A stretch of DNA of 20,202 nucleotides from CAYUPI01 sp964446585. GTDB lineage: Bacteria > Verrucomicrobiota > Verrucomicrobiia > Limisphaerales > UBA8199. The stretch covers positions 1 to 20,202 of the forward strand of contig CAYUPI010000083.1 in the NCBI GenBank assembly GCA_964446585.1, written 5' to 3'. The notes under the pieces were generated by a model. It worked only from the letters and a program-made list of their open reading frames with translations, ran no database searches and was not told the origin of the DNA. Position numbers and translations under genes: made by a program. Shown piece after piece: positions 7,560 through 15,381 of this stretch; the first letter of the stretch is position 1; each line of letters begins with the position of its first letter.

Positions 7560-9101
7560 CTACTTAGAGACCGAAGCCAGCAACTGCGCTTCATCCCATC
7601 CACCCCCGAGCGCTTTGATGAGCTGCACGGCGGCGGTGAGCCGCTCGCCGGTGAGTTGAGCCCGGCCACGTTCGGCCTGGAGCTCCTCGCGGTTCGCGTC
7701 CACCACTTCGAGGTAGCTGACAATGCCGGAGCGGTAGCGCTCGCCGGCCAGTTCAGCGGCGCGGCGGGCGCTGGCCACCGCGCGGTCCTGGGCGCCGGCC
7801 TGGTCCGCCAGATGACGAATGCCTGCCAGGCTGTTCTCGGCGTCACCGAAGGCAACGAGGATGCGCTGCCGGTATTGGGCGATCGCCTCCTCGTATGCCG
7901 ACTTCGAGCGTTTGTAACCCGCCAGGTTCCGGCCGCCTGCAAAAATCGGCAACGAGACGCTAGGGCCGATCGACCAGACGCGGCTGTCCCAATTGAACAG
8001 ATTATCAATGTCGCCGCTCAGGTAGCCTCCCGAGCCAGTCAAGTGCACCGAGGGAAAGAAGGCCGCCTTGGCGACGCCGATGCGGGCATTGGCCGCCGCC
8101 AATTGACGCTCGGCCTCAGAAACGTCCGGCCTGCGCTCGAGCAAATCCCCGGGCAGCCCAGCCGGGATAGCAGGCGGTTGCGGATTCCATTTCATCCCCT
8201 CATCCCCAGTGATCGCTGCCAGCCGAAAGGTCGAAGGATTTTCTCCAACCAGGATGGCCAGCGCGTTCTCAAGTTCCGCGCGGCGTCTGGCCAGGGACGC
8301 GTCTTCGGCTTCGGTCGTCGCCAGCTCAGTCTCGGCGCGGGAAACATCGAGCTGGTTGCCAATGCCACCCTCGAACCGGCTGCGCACGAGCTGCACCTGT
8401 TCCTTGCGCAGGCTCACGGTCCGCGCGACGGTCGCGATCTCGGCATCGAGCGCGCGCAGGACGAAAAAATTTTGCGCCACATCCGCGTGAAGCGTAATCA
8501 ACACGTTGTGAAACGACGCGATGGAAGCCTGGGCCTCGGCATGGGCGCCTTCGAATCCTCGCCGGACGCGTCCCCACAAATCAATCTCGTAACTAAGATC
8601 GAGCGGCGCGTTGAACGAATTGGCGGTCACGCCGCCAAAACTGGGCACCTGGTTCGGTGAGTAACGCTGACGCGTCCAGCTAGGGTCGGCGTTCAGCGTC
8701 GGCAGCAGTTCGCTGCGGGCGACCCGGGCCGTGGCCCGCGCCTGTTCGACGCGCGCGACGGCGGCCTTCAATTGCTGGTTGGCGGCAGCCGCGCGCCTTT
8801 GCAGGTCGTCCAGCGTTTCATCGCCGAAAACCGACCACCAATCGCCTTTGGGGACCTGGTCCAGCGGCTGGCCTTCTTTCCACGAGCCAAGTTCTTCGGC
8901 CTTATAGTGCGCCGGCGCCGCGCTGGTCGGGCGTTTGTAGTCCGGGCCGACGGCACAGCCAGAAAGGAGCAGAATTGTAGCCGCCGACGTAAGGAGGCGG
9001 AACTTCCCGAGTACCGCTGTTGACAACCGCTTCCGCCTCCTTACGTCGCCGGCTACCATGTCACTGGCCTTGGCACATTCCGTCTCCAATTGGTTCGTCA
9101 T
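7560..9101 (-). CDS. RND efflux outer-membrane factor lipoprotein (NodT/OprM family)
   Basis: 513 aa, usual length for TolC-like OMFs with a lipid anchor. After lipobox LLSGC (Cys49) comes the family start AVGPDYKRP, then two OEP repeats of long helices and beta strands: NAPLDLSYEIDLWGRVRR around 180-197, LLERRPDVSEAERQLAAANA around 345, and a C-terminal repeat with GIVSYLEVVDANR. The trimer would form the outer-membrane channel of the pump encoded upstream. ATG 9101 overlaps a small upstream ORF as ATGA; a second ATG at 9059 (residue 15) would give a shorter signal peptide with Cys35. Residues 16-42, the basic n-region (RRRKR) and most of the hydrophobic core, are encoded by the palindromic repeat at 8977-9056, a striking oddity. 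A shadow frame at 7508-8008 is ignored. Confidence 0.95.
   Translation of the reverse strand: MTNQLETECAKASDMVAGDVRRRKRLSTAVLGKFRLLTSAATILLLSGCAVGPDYKRPTSAAPAHYKAEELGSWKEGQPLDQVPKGDWWSVFGDETLDDLQRRAAAANQQLKAAVARVEQARATARVARSELLPTLNADPSWTRQRYSPNQVPSFGGVTANSFNAPLDLSYEIDLWGRVRRGFEGAHAEAQASIASFHNVLITLHADVAQNFFVLRALDAEIATVARTVSLRKEQVQLVRSRFEGGIGNQLDVSRAETELATTEAEDASLARRRAELENALAILVGENPSTFRLAAITGDEGMKWNPQPPAIPAGLPGDLLERRPDVSEAERQLAAANARIGVAKAAFFPSVHLTGSGGYLSGDIDNLFNWDSRVWSIGPSVSLPIFAGGRNLAGYKRSKSAYEEAIAQYRQRILVAFGDAENSLAGIRHLADQAGAQDRAVASARRAAELAGERYRSGIVSYLEVVDANREELQAERGRAQLTGERLTAAVQLIKALGGGWDEAQLLASVSK
8977..9056. repeat. Palindromic repeat inside the signal-peptide region of the outer-membrane factor
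   Basis: Two 26-bp arms, 8977-9002 and 9031-9056, are reverse complements with a single mismatch (25/26) around a 28-bp loop. The element starts directly after the second possible start codon (ATG 9059) and is read in frame through its full 80 bp with no stop. It shares GTAG, GCCGACGT and GGAGGC in register with the repeat at 7003-7026. Such a strong hairpin in mRNA just after the start is unusual for a gene that must be translated, and could lower expression of the channel relative to the pump (inference). Confidence 0.85.
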
Positions 9102-9322
9102 ACGCTAAAACTCATTCCGTGGTTATGGCGGCCGGGGCTTGCAGCCTGAGCTTCCAAGGACCTCAGAGGAAAAGATCCGCGACGCGAACTATTCTCATTC
9201 ACGCCTTTCAAACAAACTCCCTCGTCACGCGCTCTGCGGACCGCCACTTCTCCTGTTTTGGCGACTTCAAGATTCGGAATCCACTCGTCCGTTATCCATC
9301 TCGTCACGTTTAGTTTCTTCAT
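9098..9322 (-). CDS. Possible 74-aa small protein between pump and outer-membrane factor
   Basis: An ORF starting ATG 9322, 26 bp after the pump stop, and ending in a TGA that overlaps the outer-membrane factor ATG as ATGA. This geometry is what a real operon gene would show. Against it: no Shine-Dalgarno, no recognised domain, and a low-complexity C-terminal half (RRGSFPLRSLEAQAASPGRH) that looks like untranslated sequence. The start, MKKLNVTRWITDEWIPNLEV, is more protein-like. No signal peptide or membrane segment. It could instead be a leader for translational coupling or a decayed spacer. Confidence 0.35.
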   Translation of the reverse strand: MKKLNVTRWITDEWIPNLEVAKTGEVAVRRARDEGVCLKGVNENSSRRGSFPLRSLEAQAASPGRHNHGMSFSV

Positions 9323-9347
9323 GGTTCGTCTTTCATTTTGCGGTGAA

Positions 9348-12300
9348 TCAAGCGCTCGCCGGCTCGACGCCGTCGGGTGGTAACTCAGCTTCCGGTTTCT
9401 GCGTGATCGCGGCGACTCGTTTCCAGCCAAGTTTCATCAACACGTTGTAAAACACCGGCGTCAGGCAGAGGCCGAACAGCGTGACGCCTATCATTCCGGC
9501 GAAGACCGCGATGCCCATGGCCTGGCGCATTTCCGCGCCGGCGCCATGGGATTTCACCAACGGGAACACGCCCGCAATAAATGCGATCGAAGTCATCAGG
9601 ATCGGTCGCAGTCGCAGGCGGCTCGCTTCGATGGCGGCTTCGGCTGGCGTCCGGCCTTCGTCCTGTTTGTGCTTCGCGAATTCGACGATCAGAATGGCGT
9701 TCTTGCAGGCAAGTCCGACCAGCACGATCAACCCGATCTGGGTGAAGATGTTATTGTCGCTGCCCTTGAGCCAGACGCCGGTGATGGCGAACAGCAGGCA
9801 CAACGGCACAATCAGGATAATCGCCAGCGGCAGTCGAAAGCTCTCGTATTGCGCCGCTAGCACGAGGAACACGAGCAGGATGCAGAGCGGATAAACATAG
9901 ATGGCGGTATTCCCCGCGAGGATCCGCTGAAACGTCAGGTCGGTCCATTCCGGACTCATGCCCTTGGGCAAAGTCTCATTCACAAGTTTTGTGATGAGCG
10001 CTTCCGCCTGGCCAGAGCTGAAAGTCGGCGCCGGTCCGCCGTTGATTTCAGCCGCGGGATAGCCGTTGTAACGCATCGCCCGGTCAGGCCCGTGAGTCTC
10101 GGTGACTTTCACCAGGGCGCCCAACGGCACCATTTCCCCGTTCGAGTTGCGGGTCTTGAGGCGGGTAATGTCCTCAGGCCGATCGCGGAAAGGCGCCTCG
10201 GCCTGGGCGATGACCTGATACGTGCGGCCAAAACGGTTGAAATCGTTCACATAGAGCGACCCGAGATAGATCTGCATGGTCTCGAAAAGGTTCTGCAGCG
10301 GAACACCTTGTTGCTTTGCCTTGACGCGGTCGATGTCCGCATCAAGCTGCGGCACGTTGACGGTGAAGGTGGAAAACACGCCTGCCAGGCCGGGTGTCTG
10401 GTAGGCCTTGCCGATGATCCCCTGGACATTCCGATATAGCGCGTCGTACCCAAGGTCGGCTCGATCTTCCACGAACAGCTTGAACCCGCCAATGGTGCCT
10501 AGGCCCATCACGGGCGGCGGCGGCACCGCGAGAATGAACGCGTCCTGGATGGTAGCAAATTGTTGGTTCAGTTGACCGGCGATGGCCGGCCCGCTCAGGT
10601 CCGGCTTCTTCCGTTCTTCAAACGGGTCCAGGCAGAAAAAGACAATCCCCGCATTGGGCGCTACGCTGAACCCGCTGATGCTCAGGCCGGGAAATGCCAC
10701 CGCACTCTGCACGCCACGCTGCTTCATGCCGATGTCCGACATCCGGCGAATCACCGTCTCGGTCCGGTCGAGCGATGCTCCGTCGGGCAATTGCGCGAAC
10801 GCCACCAGATATTGCTTGTCCTGCGTCGGCACGAACCCGGTCGGCACCTTGCTAAAGCTCCAGCCAGTCAGGAATACCAGCACGCCATAAACGAGCAGCG
10901 CGACTGCGCTTTTCCGCAGGATGGAGCCGACGCCGGCCGAATAGCGGTTTCCGGTCCAGGCAAATACTCGGTTGAAGGGACGGAAAAACCAGCCGAACGC
11001 TCGATCCATAATCCGCGCGAACCGATCCTTGGGCGCTTGATGGTCTTTCAGCAGGACGGCGCAGAGAGCAGGCGATAACGTCAGCGAATTGAACGCCGAG
11101 ATGACCGTCGAGATCGCGATCGTCAGCGCGAACTGCTTATAGAACTGGCCGGTCAAACCGCTGATGAACGCTGTCGGCACAAAGACGGCGCAGAGCACCA
11201 GGGCCGTCGCGATGATCGGGCTGGTCACTTCGCTCATGGCGCGCCGTGCGGCGTCCACGGGCGCCAGCCCCAGGCCGATGTTGCGTTCGACGTTTTCCAC
11301 CACCACGATTGCGTCGTCCACCACGATCCCGATGGCCAGCACCAGGCCAAACAATGAAAGGTTGTTGATCGAAAATCCAAGCGCCAGCATGACGGCGAAC
11401 GTTCCAACCAGTGACACAGGCACCGCCGCCAATGGAATGATCGAGGCGCGCCAGGTCTGGAGAAACACAATCACGACGATCACCACCAATAGAATCGCCT
11501 CCAGCAGCGTGTGCACCACCGCCTCGATCGAATGCCGAACAAACACCGTCGGATCATACACCACTGAATAATCCACTCCGTCCGGGAAGTTCTTCTTGAG
11601 CTCCTCCATTGCATGTCGGACGCTCGCCGACAGGTCGAGTGCGTTGGCACCGGGCGACTGGAAGATCGGCAACGCCACCGCCCGCTTGTTATTCAGGAGC
11701 GAACGCAGCGCGTAACTGTCCGCGCTCAGTTCGATCCGCGCGACGTCCTTGAGCAAGATCTTTTCGCCGTTGGGACCCGTTTTTACGATGATCTGGCCGA
11801 ATTCCTCTGGCGACAACAGCCGCCCTTTGGCATTGACCTGCAACTCGAAATCCACCGGGCGGCTGACTGGTTGCTGGCCGATCGCCCCCGCCGCCACTTG
11901 CACGTTCTGTTCACGAATGGCGCCGACGATGTCGCTGGCGGTCAGATTTCGAGCGGCGATTTTGTCCGGGCTGAGCCAGACCCGCATAGCGTAATCCCCT
12001 GAACCGAACACGCGGACCTCCCCCGCGCCGGGAAGCCGCGCCAGCACGTCTTTCACCTGCAGCGTCGCGTAGTTGCGCAGATAGACTTCGTCATAGCGGT
12101 CGTTGGGCGAGAACAAGTGCACCACCATCGTAAGATCGGGCGACTCTTTGGTCGTGGTGACGCCGAAGCGGCGCACTTCCTCGGGCAGCTTAGGCTGCGC
12201 CTGCGACACCCGGTTCTGCACCTGGACCTGCGCCTTGTCCACGTCCGTGCCGAGCTTGAAAGTAACGGTCAGGGTCATAACGCCGTCGCTGGTAGCTTGC

Positions 12301-12545
12301 GAGAACATGTAAAGCGAATCCTCGACGCCGTTGACGGCCTGTTCGAGGGGTGAAGCGACCGTCTCGGCAATCGTCTTCGGATTCGCCCCGGGATAGGTCG
12401 CGCGGACGACGATGGTGGGCGGGACTACCTCCGGGTATTCGGTGATCGGCAGCCGCCACATTGCCAGCAAGCCGACCAGGAAGATCACCGCCGAAAGCAC
12501 GCCCGCGAATATCGGACGGCGGATGAAGAAGTGGGAAAAGTTCAT
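9348..12545 (-). CDS. RND multidrug efflux permease, HAE-1 family (AcrB/MexB-like)
   Basis: 1065 aa, full length for HAE-1 pumps. It opens with MNFSHFFIRRPIFA, the typical first membrane helix start, and shows the two-fold arrangement of six membrane helices around two large periplasmic loops. Proton-relay residues are kept: D410/D411 in GIVVDDAIVVVEN (helix 4, like Asp407/408 of AcrB) and K948 in LACKNAILIVEFA (helix 10, like Lys940). The loop between about 30 and 340 has the porter-domain pattern, including GANPKTIAETVASPLEQ. The trimer exports hydrophobic or amphiphilic compounds using the proton gradient together with the adaptor (26 bp upstream) and the lipoprotein channel (downstream). 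Substrate cannot be told from sequence. Confidence 0.97.
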   Translation of the reverse strand: MNFSHFFIRRPIFAGVLSAVIFLVGLLAMWRLPITEYPEVVPPTIVVRATYPGANPKTIAETVASPLEQAVNGVEDSLYMFSQATSDGVMTLTVTFKLGTDVDKAQVQVQNRVSQAQPKLPEEVRRFGVTTTKESPDLTMVVHLFSPNDRYDEVYLRNYATLQVKDVLARLPGAGEVRVFGSGDYAMRVWLSPDKIAARNLTASDIVGAIREQNVQVAAGAIGQQPVSRPVDFELQVNAKGRLLSPEEFGQIIVKTGPNGEKILLKDVARIELSADSYALRSLLNNKRAVALPIFQSPGANALDLSASVRHAMEELKKNFPDGVDYSVVYDPTVFVRHSIEAVVHTLLEAILLVVIVVIVFLQTWRASIIPLAAVPVSLVGTFAVMLALGFSINNLSLFGLVLAIGIVVDDAIVVVENVERNIGLGLAPVDAARRAMSEVTSPIIATALVLCAVFVPTAFISGLTGQFYKQFALTIAISTVISAFNSLTLSPALCAVLLKDHQAPKDRFARIMDRAFGWFFRPFNRVFAWTGNRYSAGVGSILRKSAVALLVYGVLVFLTGWSFSKVPTGFVPTQDKQYLVAFAQLPDGASLDRTETVIRRMSDIGMKQRGVQSAVAFPGLSISGFSVAPNAGIVFFCLDPFEERKKPDLSGPAIAGQLNQQFATIQDAFILAVPPPPVMGLGTIGGFKLFVEDRADLGYDALYRNVQGIIGKAYQTPGLAGVFSTFTVNVPQLDADIDRVKAKQQGVPLQNLFETMQIYLGSLYVNDFNRFGRTYQVIAQAEAPFRDRPEDITRLKTRNSNGEMVPLGALVKVTETHGPDRAMRYNGYPAAEINGGPAPTFSSGQAEALITKLVNETLPKGMSPEWTDLTFQRILAGNTAIYVYPLCILLVFLVLAAQYESFRLPLAIILIVPLCLLFAITGVWLKGSDNNIFTQIGLIVLVGLACKNAILIVEFAKHKQDEGRTPAEAAIEASRLRLRPILMTSIAFIAGVFPLVKSHGAGAEMRQAMGIAVFAGMIGVTLFGLCLTPVFYNVLMKLGWKRVAAITQKPEAELPPDGVEPASA

Positions 12546-12571
12546 GGAGTTGTGGAGGTTCTAAGAAGCGG

Positions 12572-14008
12572 CTAACGTCGGGCTGTCTCGAATGTCGCTG
12601 TTGGGTCAGGCTTCGCCGCTACCTCAGCTTGCGGCATCACCGGCATTCCCGGACGCACCCGTTGAAGGCCGTTGACGACGATTTGTTCGCCGGCGTCCAC
12701 GCCGGTCCGGACAATGCGCATGTTGCCGACGGCCGGCCCAAGCTGCACTTGCTTGTAGGCAACCGTATTCGTCGGCGTCAGCGTCAGCACGTACTTCTGT
12801 GCCTGGTCGGTGCCGATGGCACGCTCAGACACGAGCAACGCCTCATGCCGCGCGCTCAGTGGCACGCGGATCCGCGCGAACAGGCCGGGAACGATGCGGC
12901 CATCGCCGTTCGGGAACACCGCGCGCAGCAGGATGCTGCCGGTGTTCGGATTCAGCCGGTTGTCGAAAGACTCGATGTGCCCCAGGTGGGGAAAATCCTT
13001 TTCATCGCCCAACTGCAGTTCCACTGGGATTTTGCCGTCACCGTTGGTTTCGAGCCTCCTTGCGGCTGCTTGCACGTTGAACTTTAGCAGCGAGTCCTCG
13101 TCCATGTCCGCATTCACATAGACCGGATCGACCGATACGATCGTGGTTAGCTCGGTCGCGGCTCCCGCCACGCCGTTAACGTAATTGCCTTCGGTCTGCA
13201 GCGCGCGGCTCACCCGGCCATCAATCGGCGCGCGCACCTGAGTGTATTCAAGGTCCAGCTTCGCTGAGTCCCGGGCAGCTTCGGCGGCGAGGAGCGCAGC
13301 TTTCCCCTCCTGGTACCGCGCGATGCGCGCATCGCCCTCTTCGGTGGATATCGCTTTGTTCGCCAGCAGTTGCGCCGTGCGGTCCGCCTCGCGTTTCGCG
13401 TTGTCCAATTGCACGCGCGCGCGCTCTGTCTCCGCCTGCCGGCGATCGAACTCGGCCTGGTGCCAGCGCGGGTCAACAACGAATAAAACATCCCCCTTCT
13501 TTACGAGTTGACCCGATTGGAATCGCACCTCCTGGATGTAGCCGGAGACCCGCGGGCGCACTTCGACTGATTCCACTGGCTCGATCCGGCCGGTGAATTC
13601 GTCCCATTCGACGATCTCTCTTTGCTCCACGGGCGCGACGGTCACGGAGGGCGCCGGTGGCCGCGGTGGCGCGACCCTCCGGCCGCAACCGGACAAGAGG
13701 ACCAACGCTGCTGTAAGCGTGACTGTGGCAGTGAGGAAATTTCTGCCTGCGTTCGAGACGCGCGCTCCCTTTCCCCTCACCCCGGCCCTCTCCCCTGAGG
13801 AGAGGGAGAATTCTTGCCAGTCGGTCAGCGAATCGGAGGCCGCTGAGATTTTCGAGAGTCGAGCATTGCTACTCCCTCTCCCTGAGGGAGAGGGCTGGGG
13901 TGAGGGGAAACTGGCTCTCGGACTCAACTCGGGCGCAGTTGTCTCGACTCTTCCTGGCCGCTGAGCGGCTGTCCGAAGCGCCGTACGAAAAATGAATTTG
14001 TGTGTCAT
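12572..14008 (-). CDS. RND periplasmic adaptor (membrane fusion protein, HlyD/AcrA family), repeat-invaded N-terminus
   Basis: Coordinates use ATG 14008 (478 aa). The mature part is a normal AcrA-like adaptor: lipobox LLSGC (Cys108 in this numbering), first lipoyl half VEVRPRVSGYIQEVRF, GQLVKKGDVLFVVDP, helical hairpin, second lipoyl half VRAPIDGRVSR, beta-barrel and membrane-proximal domain (GEQIVVNGLQRVRPGMPV). It links the pump to the outer-membrane channel. The region before the lipobox is abnormal: a palindromic repeat (13770-13910) is translated as the SPQPSPSGRG and SSGERAGVRG peptides. With ATG 14008 the lipobox would be too far in to serve as a signal. A GTG at 13780, inside the repeat, gives MRGKGARVSNAGRN, then FLTATVTLTAALVLL and the lipobox at Cys32, a textbook lipoprotein signal, with AGGGGAGAGG upstream. 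I think 13780 is the working start (402 aa). The frame also extends to 14134 but there overlaps the small gene. Confidence 0.93.
   Translation of the reverse strand: MTHKFIFRTALRTAAQRPGRVETTAPELSPRASFPSPQPSPSGRGSSNARLSKISAASDSLTDWQEFSLSSGERAGVRGKGARVSNAGRNFLTATVTLTAALVLLSGCGRRVAPPRPPAPSVTVAPVEQREIVEWDEFTGRIEPVESVEVRPRVSGYIQEVRFQSGQLVKKGDVLFVVDPRWHQAEFDRRQAETERARVQLDNAKREADRTAQLLANKAISTEEGDARIARYQEGKAALLAAEAARDSAKLDLEYTQVRAPIDGRVSRALQTEGNYVNGVAGAATELTTIVSVDPVYVNADMDEDSLLKFNVQAAARRLETNGDGKIPVELQLGDEKDFPHLGHIESFDNRLNPNTGSILLRAVFPNGDGRIVPGLFARIRVPLSARHEALLVSERAIGTDQAQKYVLTLTPTNTVAYKQVQLGPAVGNMRIVRTGVDAGEQIVVNGLQRVRPGMPVMPQAEVAAKPDPTATFETARR
13770..13910. repeat. Palindromic repeat (CCCTCACCCC...GGGGTGAGGG type) inside the adaptor gene
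   Basis: Left arm 13770-13809 and right arm about 13872-13910 are near-perfect reverse complements, starting TTTCCCCTCACCCC and ending GGGGTGAGGGGAAA. Each arm also folds on itself (CCCTCTCCCCTGAGGAGAGGG; CCCTCTCCCTGAGGGAGAGGG). The 62-bp centre is unique. Dispersed elements with this CCCTCACCCC/CCTCTCCC sequence are common in many bacterial genomes (established by general knowledge; the family name is not certain). Here it is read in frame without stop. On the minus strand it carries AGGGGAGAGGG at 13786-13796, five bases before GTG 13778-13780, and so can provide a translation start. Confidence 0.88.
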
Positions 14009-14073
14009 AATCTTCAAAACTGGTTGTAGTGTTCTTGCGCTGCGACTTGTCTTCCAGTTGCAGCTTCTTTCGA

Positions 14074-14418
14074 TCAGGCGGCGAACGCCCTTCCCCAATC
14101 CGCTTGTCGCAGCGACTGCTGGCGCGCGTGCCACGCTGCTACCTCCTCAGCTTTTTCGGTCGCGAGTGTCGGGAAGACAAGGTGTGGAAAGCCGGAGTCC
14201 CAGGCCAGCGATTCGGCCTCGTTCAAGGCCAGGTGGAGCACGTGTTCATGCTCCTGCAGTCTTCCGCCGAACTCGGCCATAATGGCTTCCTTGGTCTTTT
14301 GGAGCTGGCTGATCAGCTTCCGGCACGACTCAAGGCAGACAGTCGCAAAACTCTTTTCAGCAGGCCGGGTTTGCTCTCGGGCCACACTGTTCAATCGGTT
14401 CGTACGTATCGCATTCAT
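14074..14418 (-). CDS. Small conserved protein between TetR and the efflux genes
   Basis: 114 aa from ATG 14418. Two ATGs lie close together (14424 and 14418); the ribosome binding site AGAGGA at 14426-14431 is one base from the first and seven from the second, so the second is the better start. The strong site argues that the gene is real. The protein is helical and soluble, with a charged N-terminal half (TVCLESCRKLISQLQKTKEA), then LQEHEHVLHLALNEAESLAW and GFPHLVFPTLATEKAEEVAAW. I recall similar short proteins in Verrucomicrobiota, often ending 'WhArQ', but know no function. It follows TetR by 57 bp and precedes the adaptor, so it should be co-expressed with the pump. Confidence 0.8.
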   Translation of the reverse strand: MNAIRTNRLNSVAREQTRPAEKSFATVCLESCRKLISQLQKTKEAIMAEFGGRLQEHEHVLHLALNEAESLAWDSGFPHLVFPTLATEKAEEVAAWHARQQSLRQADWGRAFAA

Positions 14419-14475
14419 GTTCATTTCCTCTTGTAGTAGTTGTCCATTTAGTCAAATAAAAAGACAAAAAAACTC

Positions 14476-15090
14476 TTATGCCGCCACCGGCTCCTGCTCT
14501 TTCACACCCAATATATCAAACATGCCTTGAACCGCCTCCCGCAAGGTTTCCAGGCGGTTTTCGATGCGAGCCTGTGTCAGGAGGCCCTGGTAATAGACGA
14601 ATAGTGAGCGGGCCTTCGCAGCGGCATCCGGGGCATGAATCAGGCCGGCCGCATGGGCATCGCGAATAGCTGTTTCCAAATACTTGCGCTTGTAATCCAG
14701 TATTTCCTGGATCTTCTTCTGCAACACAGACTCCTGGGTGCTGACTTCCGAGCCCAAAGAAAAGAGCGGGCAACCAAGTACGCAGCCGCACTTGCTCTTG
14801 ATTTCGGCCTGCACACGGTAGCCGTAATCGCAATACTTCCTCAGACGCTCCAGCGGCGGAATGGTCGGAGAAAAGAGCGAGTCCAGGTCGGACCGCCGCC
14901 GTCCCCACTCCTCGTCGAGCGCTGTCACCGCCAGGTCCGCCTTGGAATCGAAAAAGTAATAAAAGCTTCCCTTTTTGACACCCGCCTTGTCGCAGATTTG
15001 GTCGATAGTCGTACTACCGTAGGAACCCGTCCAGATCAACTCCCGGACGGCTTCCATCAATCTTTCTTTGGCATCACTGACTCGGCCCAT
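14476..15090 (-). CDS. TetR/AcrR-family transcriptional repressor
   Basis: 204 aa. The N-terminal helix-turn-helix is typical (TTIDQICDKAGVKKGSFYYF at residues 27-46, then FDSKADL). The ligand domain contains KCGCVLGCPLFSLGSEVS at about 100-117, a stretch that fits the TetR subgroup with C-G-C-P-L-G-S like cores; three cysteines here, C101, C103 and C107, plus C87 nearby, could sense electrophiles or oxidants as in NemR-like regulators (inference). It heads the efflux gene string in the same direction and is expected to repress its own transcript and the pump genes. ATG 15090 lies 51 bp from the predicted operator. The end is 57 bp before the small gene, with a T-rich stretch (TTTTTTTGTCTTTTT) but no clear stem. 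Confidence 0.95.
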   Translation of the reverse strand: MGRVSDAKERLMEAVRELIWTGSYGSTTIDQICDKAGVKKGSFYYFFDSKADLAVTALDEEWGRRRSDLDSLFSPTIPPLERLRKYCDYGYRVQAEIKSKCGCVLGCPLFSLGSEVSTQESVLQKKIQEILDYKRKYLETAIRDAHAAGLIHAPDAAAKARSLFVYYQGLLTQARIENRLETLREAVQGMFDILGVKEQEPVAA

Positions 15091-15140
15091 AATCTATTTT
15101 TTTCGTCCGATCGTTCAACGTTTTGTTGAATCACATAATC

Positions 15141-15168
15141 AGAGTAACATACTGGACCAAACAGTCAA
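15141..15168 (-). promoter_or_regulatory. Predicted TetR operator and promoter of the efflux operon
   Basis: On the minus strand TTGACT (15163-15168) lies 16 bp from TACTCT (15141-15146), an acceptable -35/-10 pair. Overlapping the -35 is TGGACCAAACAGTCAA (15153-15168, plus strand), an imperfect palindrome that agrees at 9 of 12 fixed positions with the TAGACCnnnnGGTCTA type of TetR/NemR-like operator. A second small dyad, AGTA-TGT-TACT, lies between the two boxes. Binding here would block the promoter. This is pattern matching only. Confidence 0.4.
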
Positions 15169-15381
15169 CTACTTTCTGCAACTTTTTCCAGATTCTTTTT
15201 GACGTCATCTTAAGTTCCTACTCCCCAATGACTTTCACTAGAGCACGCTTCCGGCTTCTTAGACCCGTTTTCGCCGCTTTCAACCTCTTACAGGCGAAAT
15301 CGTTCGAAGCATACCTCGTCCTCTCCACGGAATGAACCTCCATTGTTAGTGCTGCGGCAGACATTACGCAGATGCAATGAA

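Noticed and set aside
7527..8660. Plus-strand open frame of 377 aa
   Set aside because: Antisense to the outer-membrane factor, which has clear family motifs along the same stretch.
14009..14134. Adaptor start at ATG 14134
   Set aside because: It would overlap the small gene at 14074-14418 by 61 bp and adds a sequence without signal-peptide features.
15200..15207. TGACGTCA palindrome upstream of TetR
   Set aside because: A lone 8-bp palindrome with no partner site; expected by chance in such a region.
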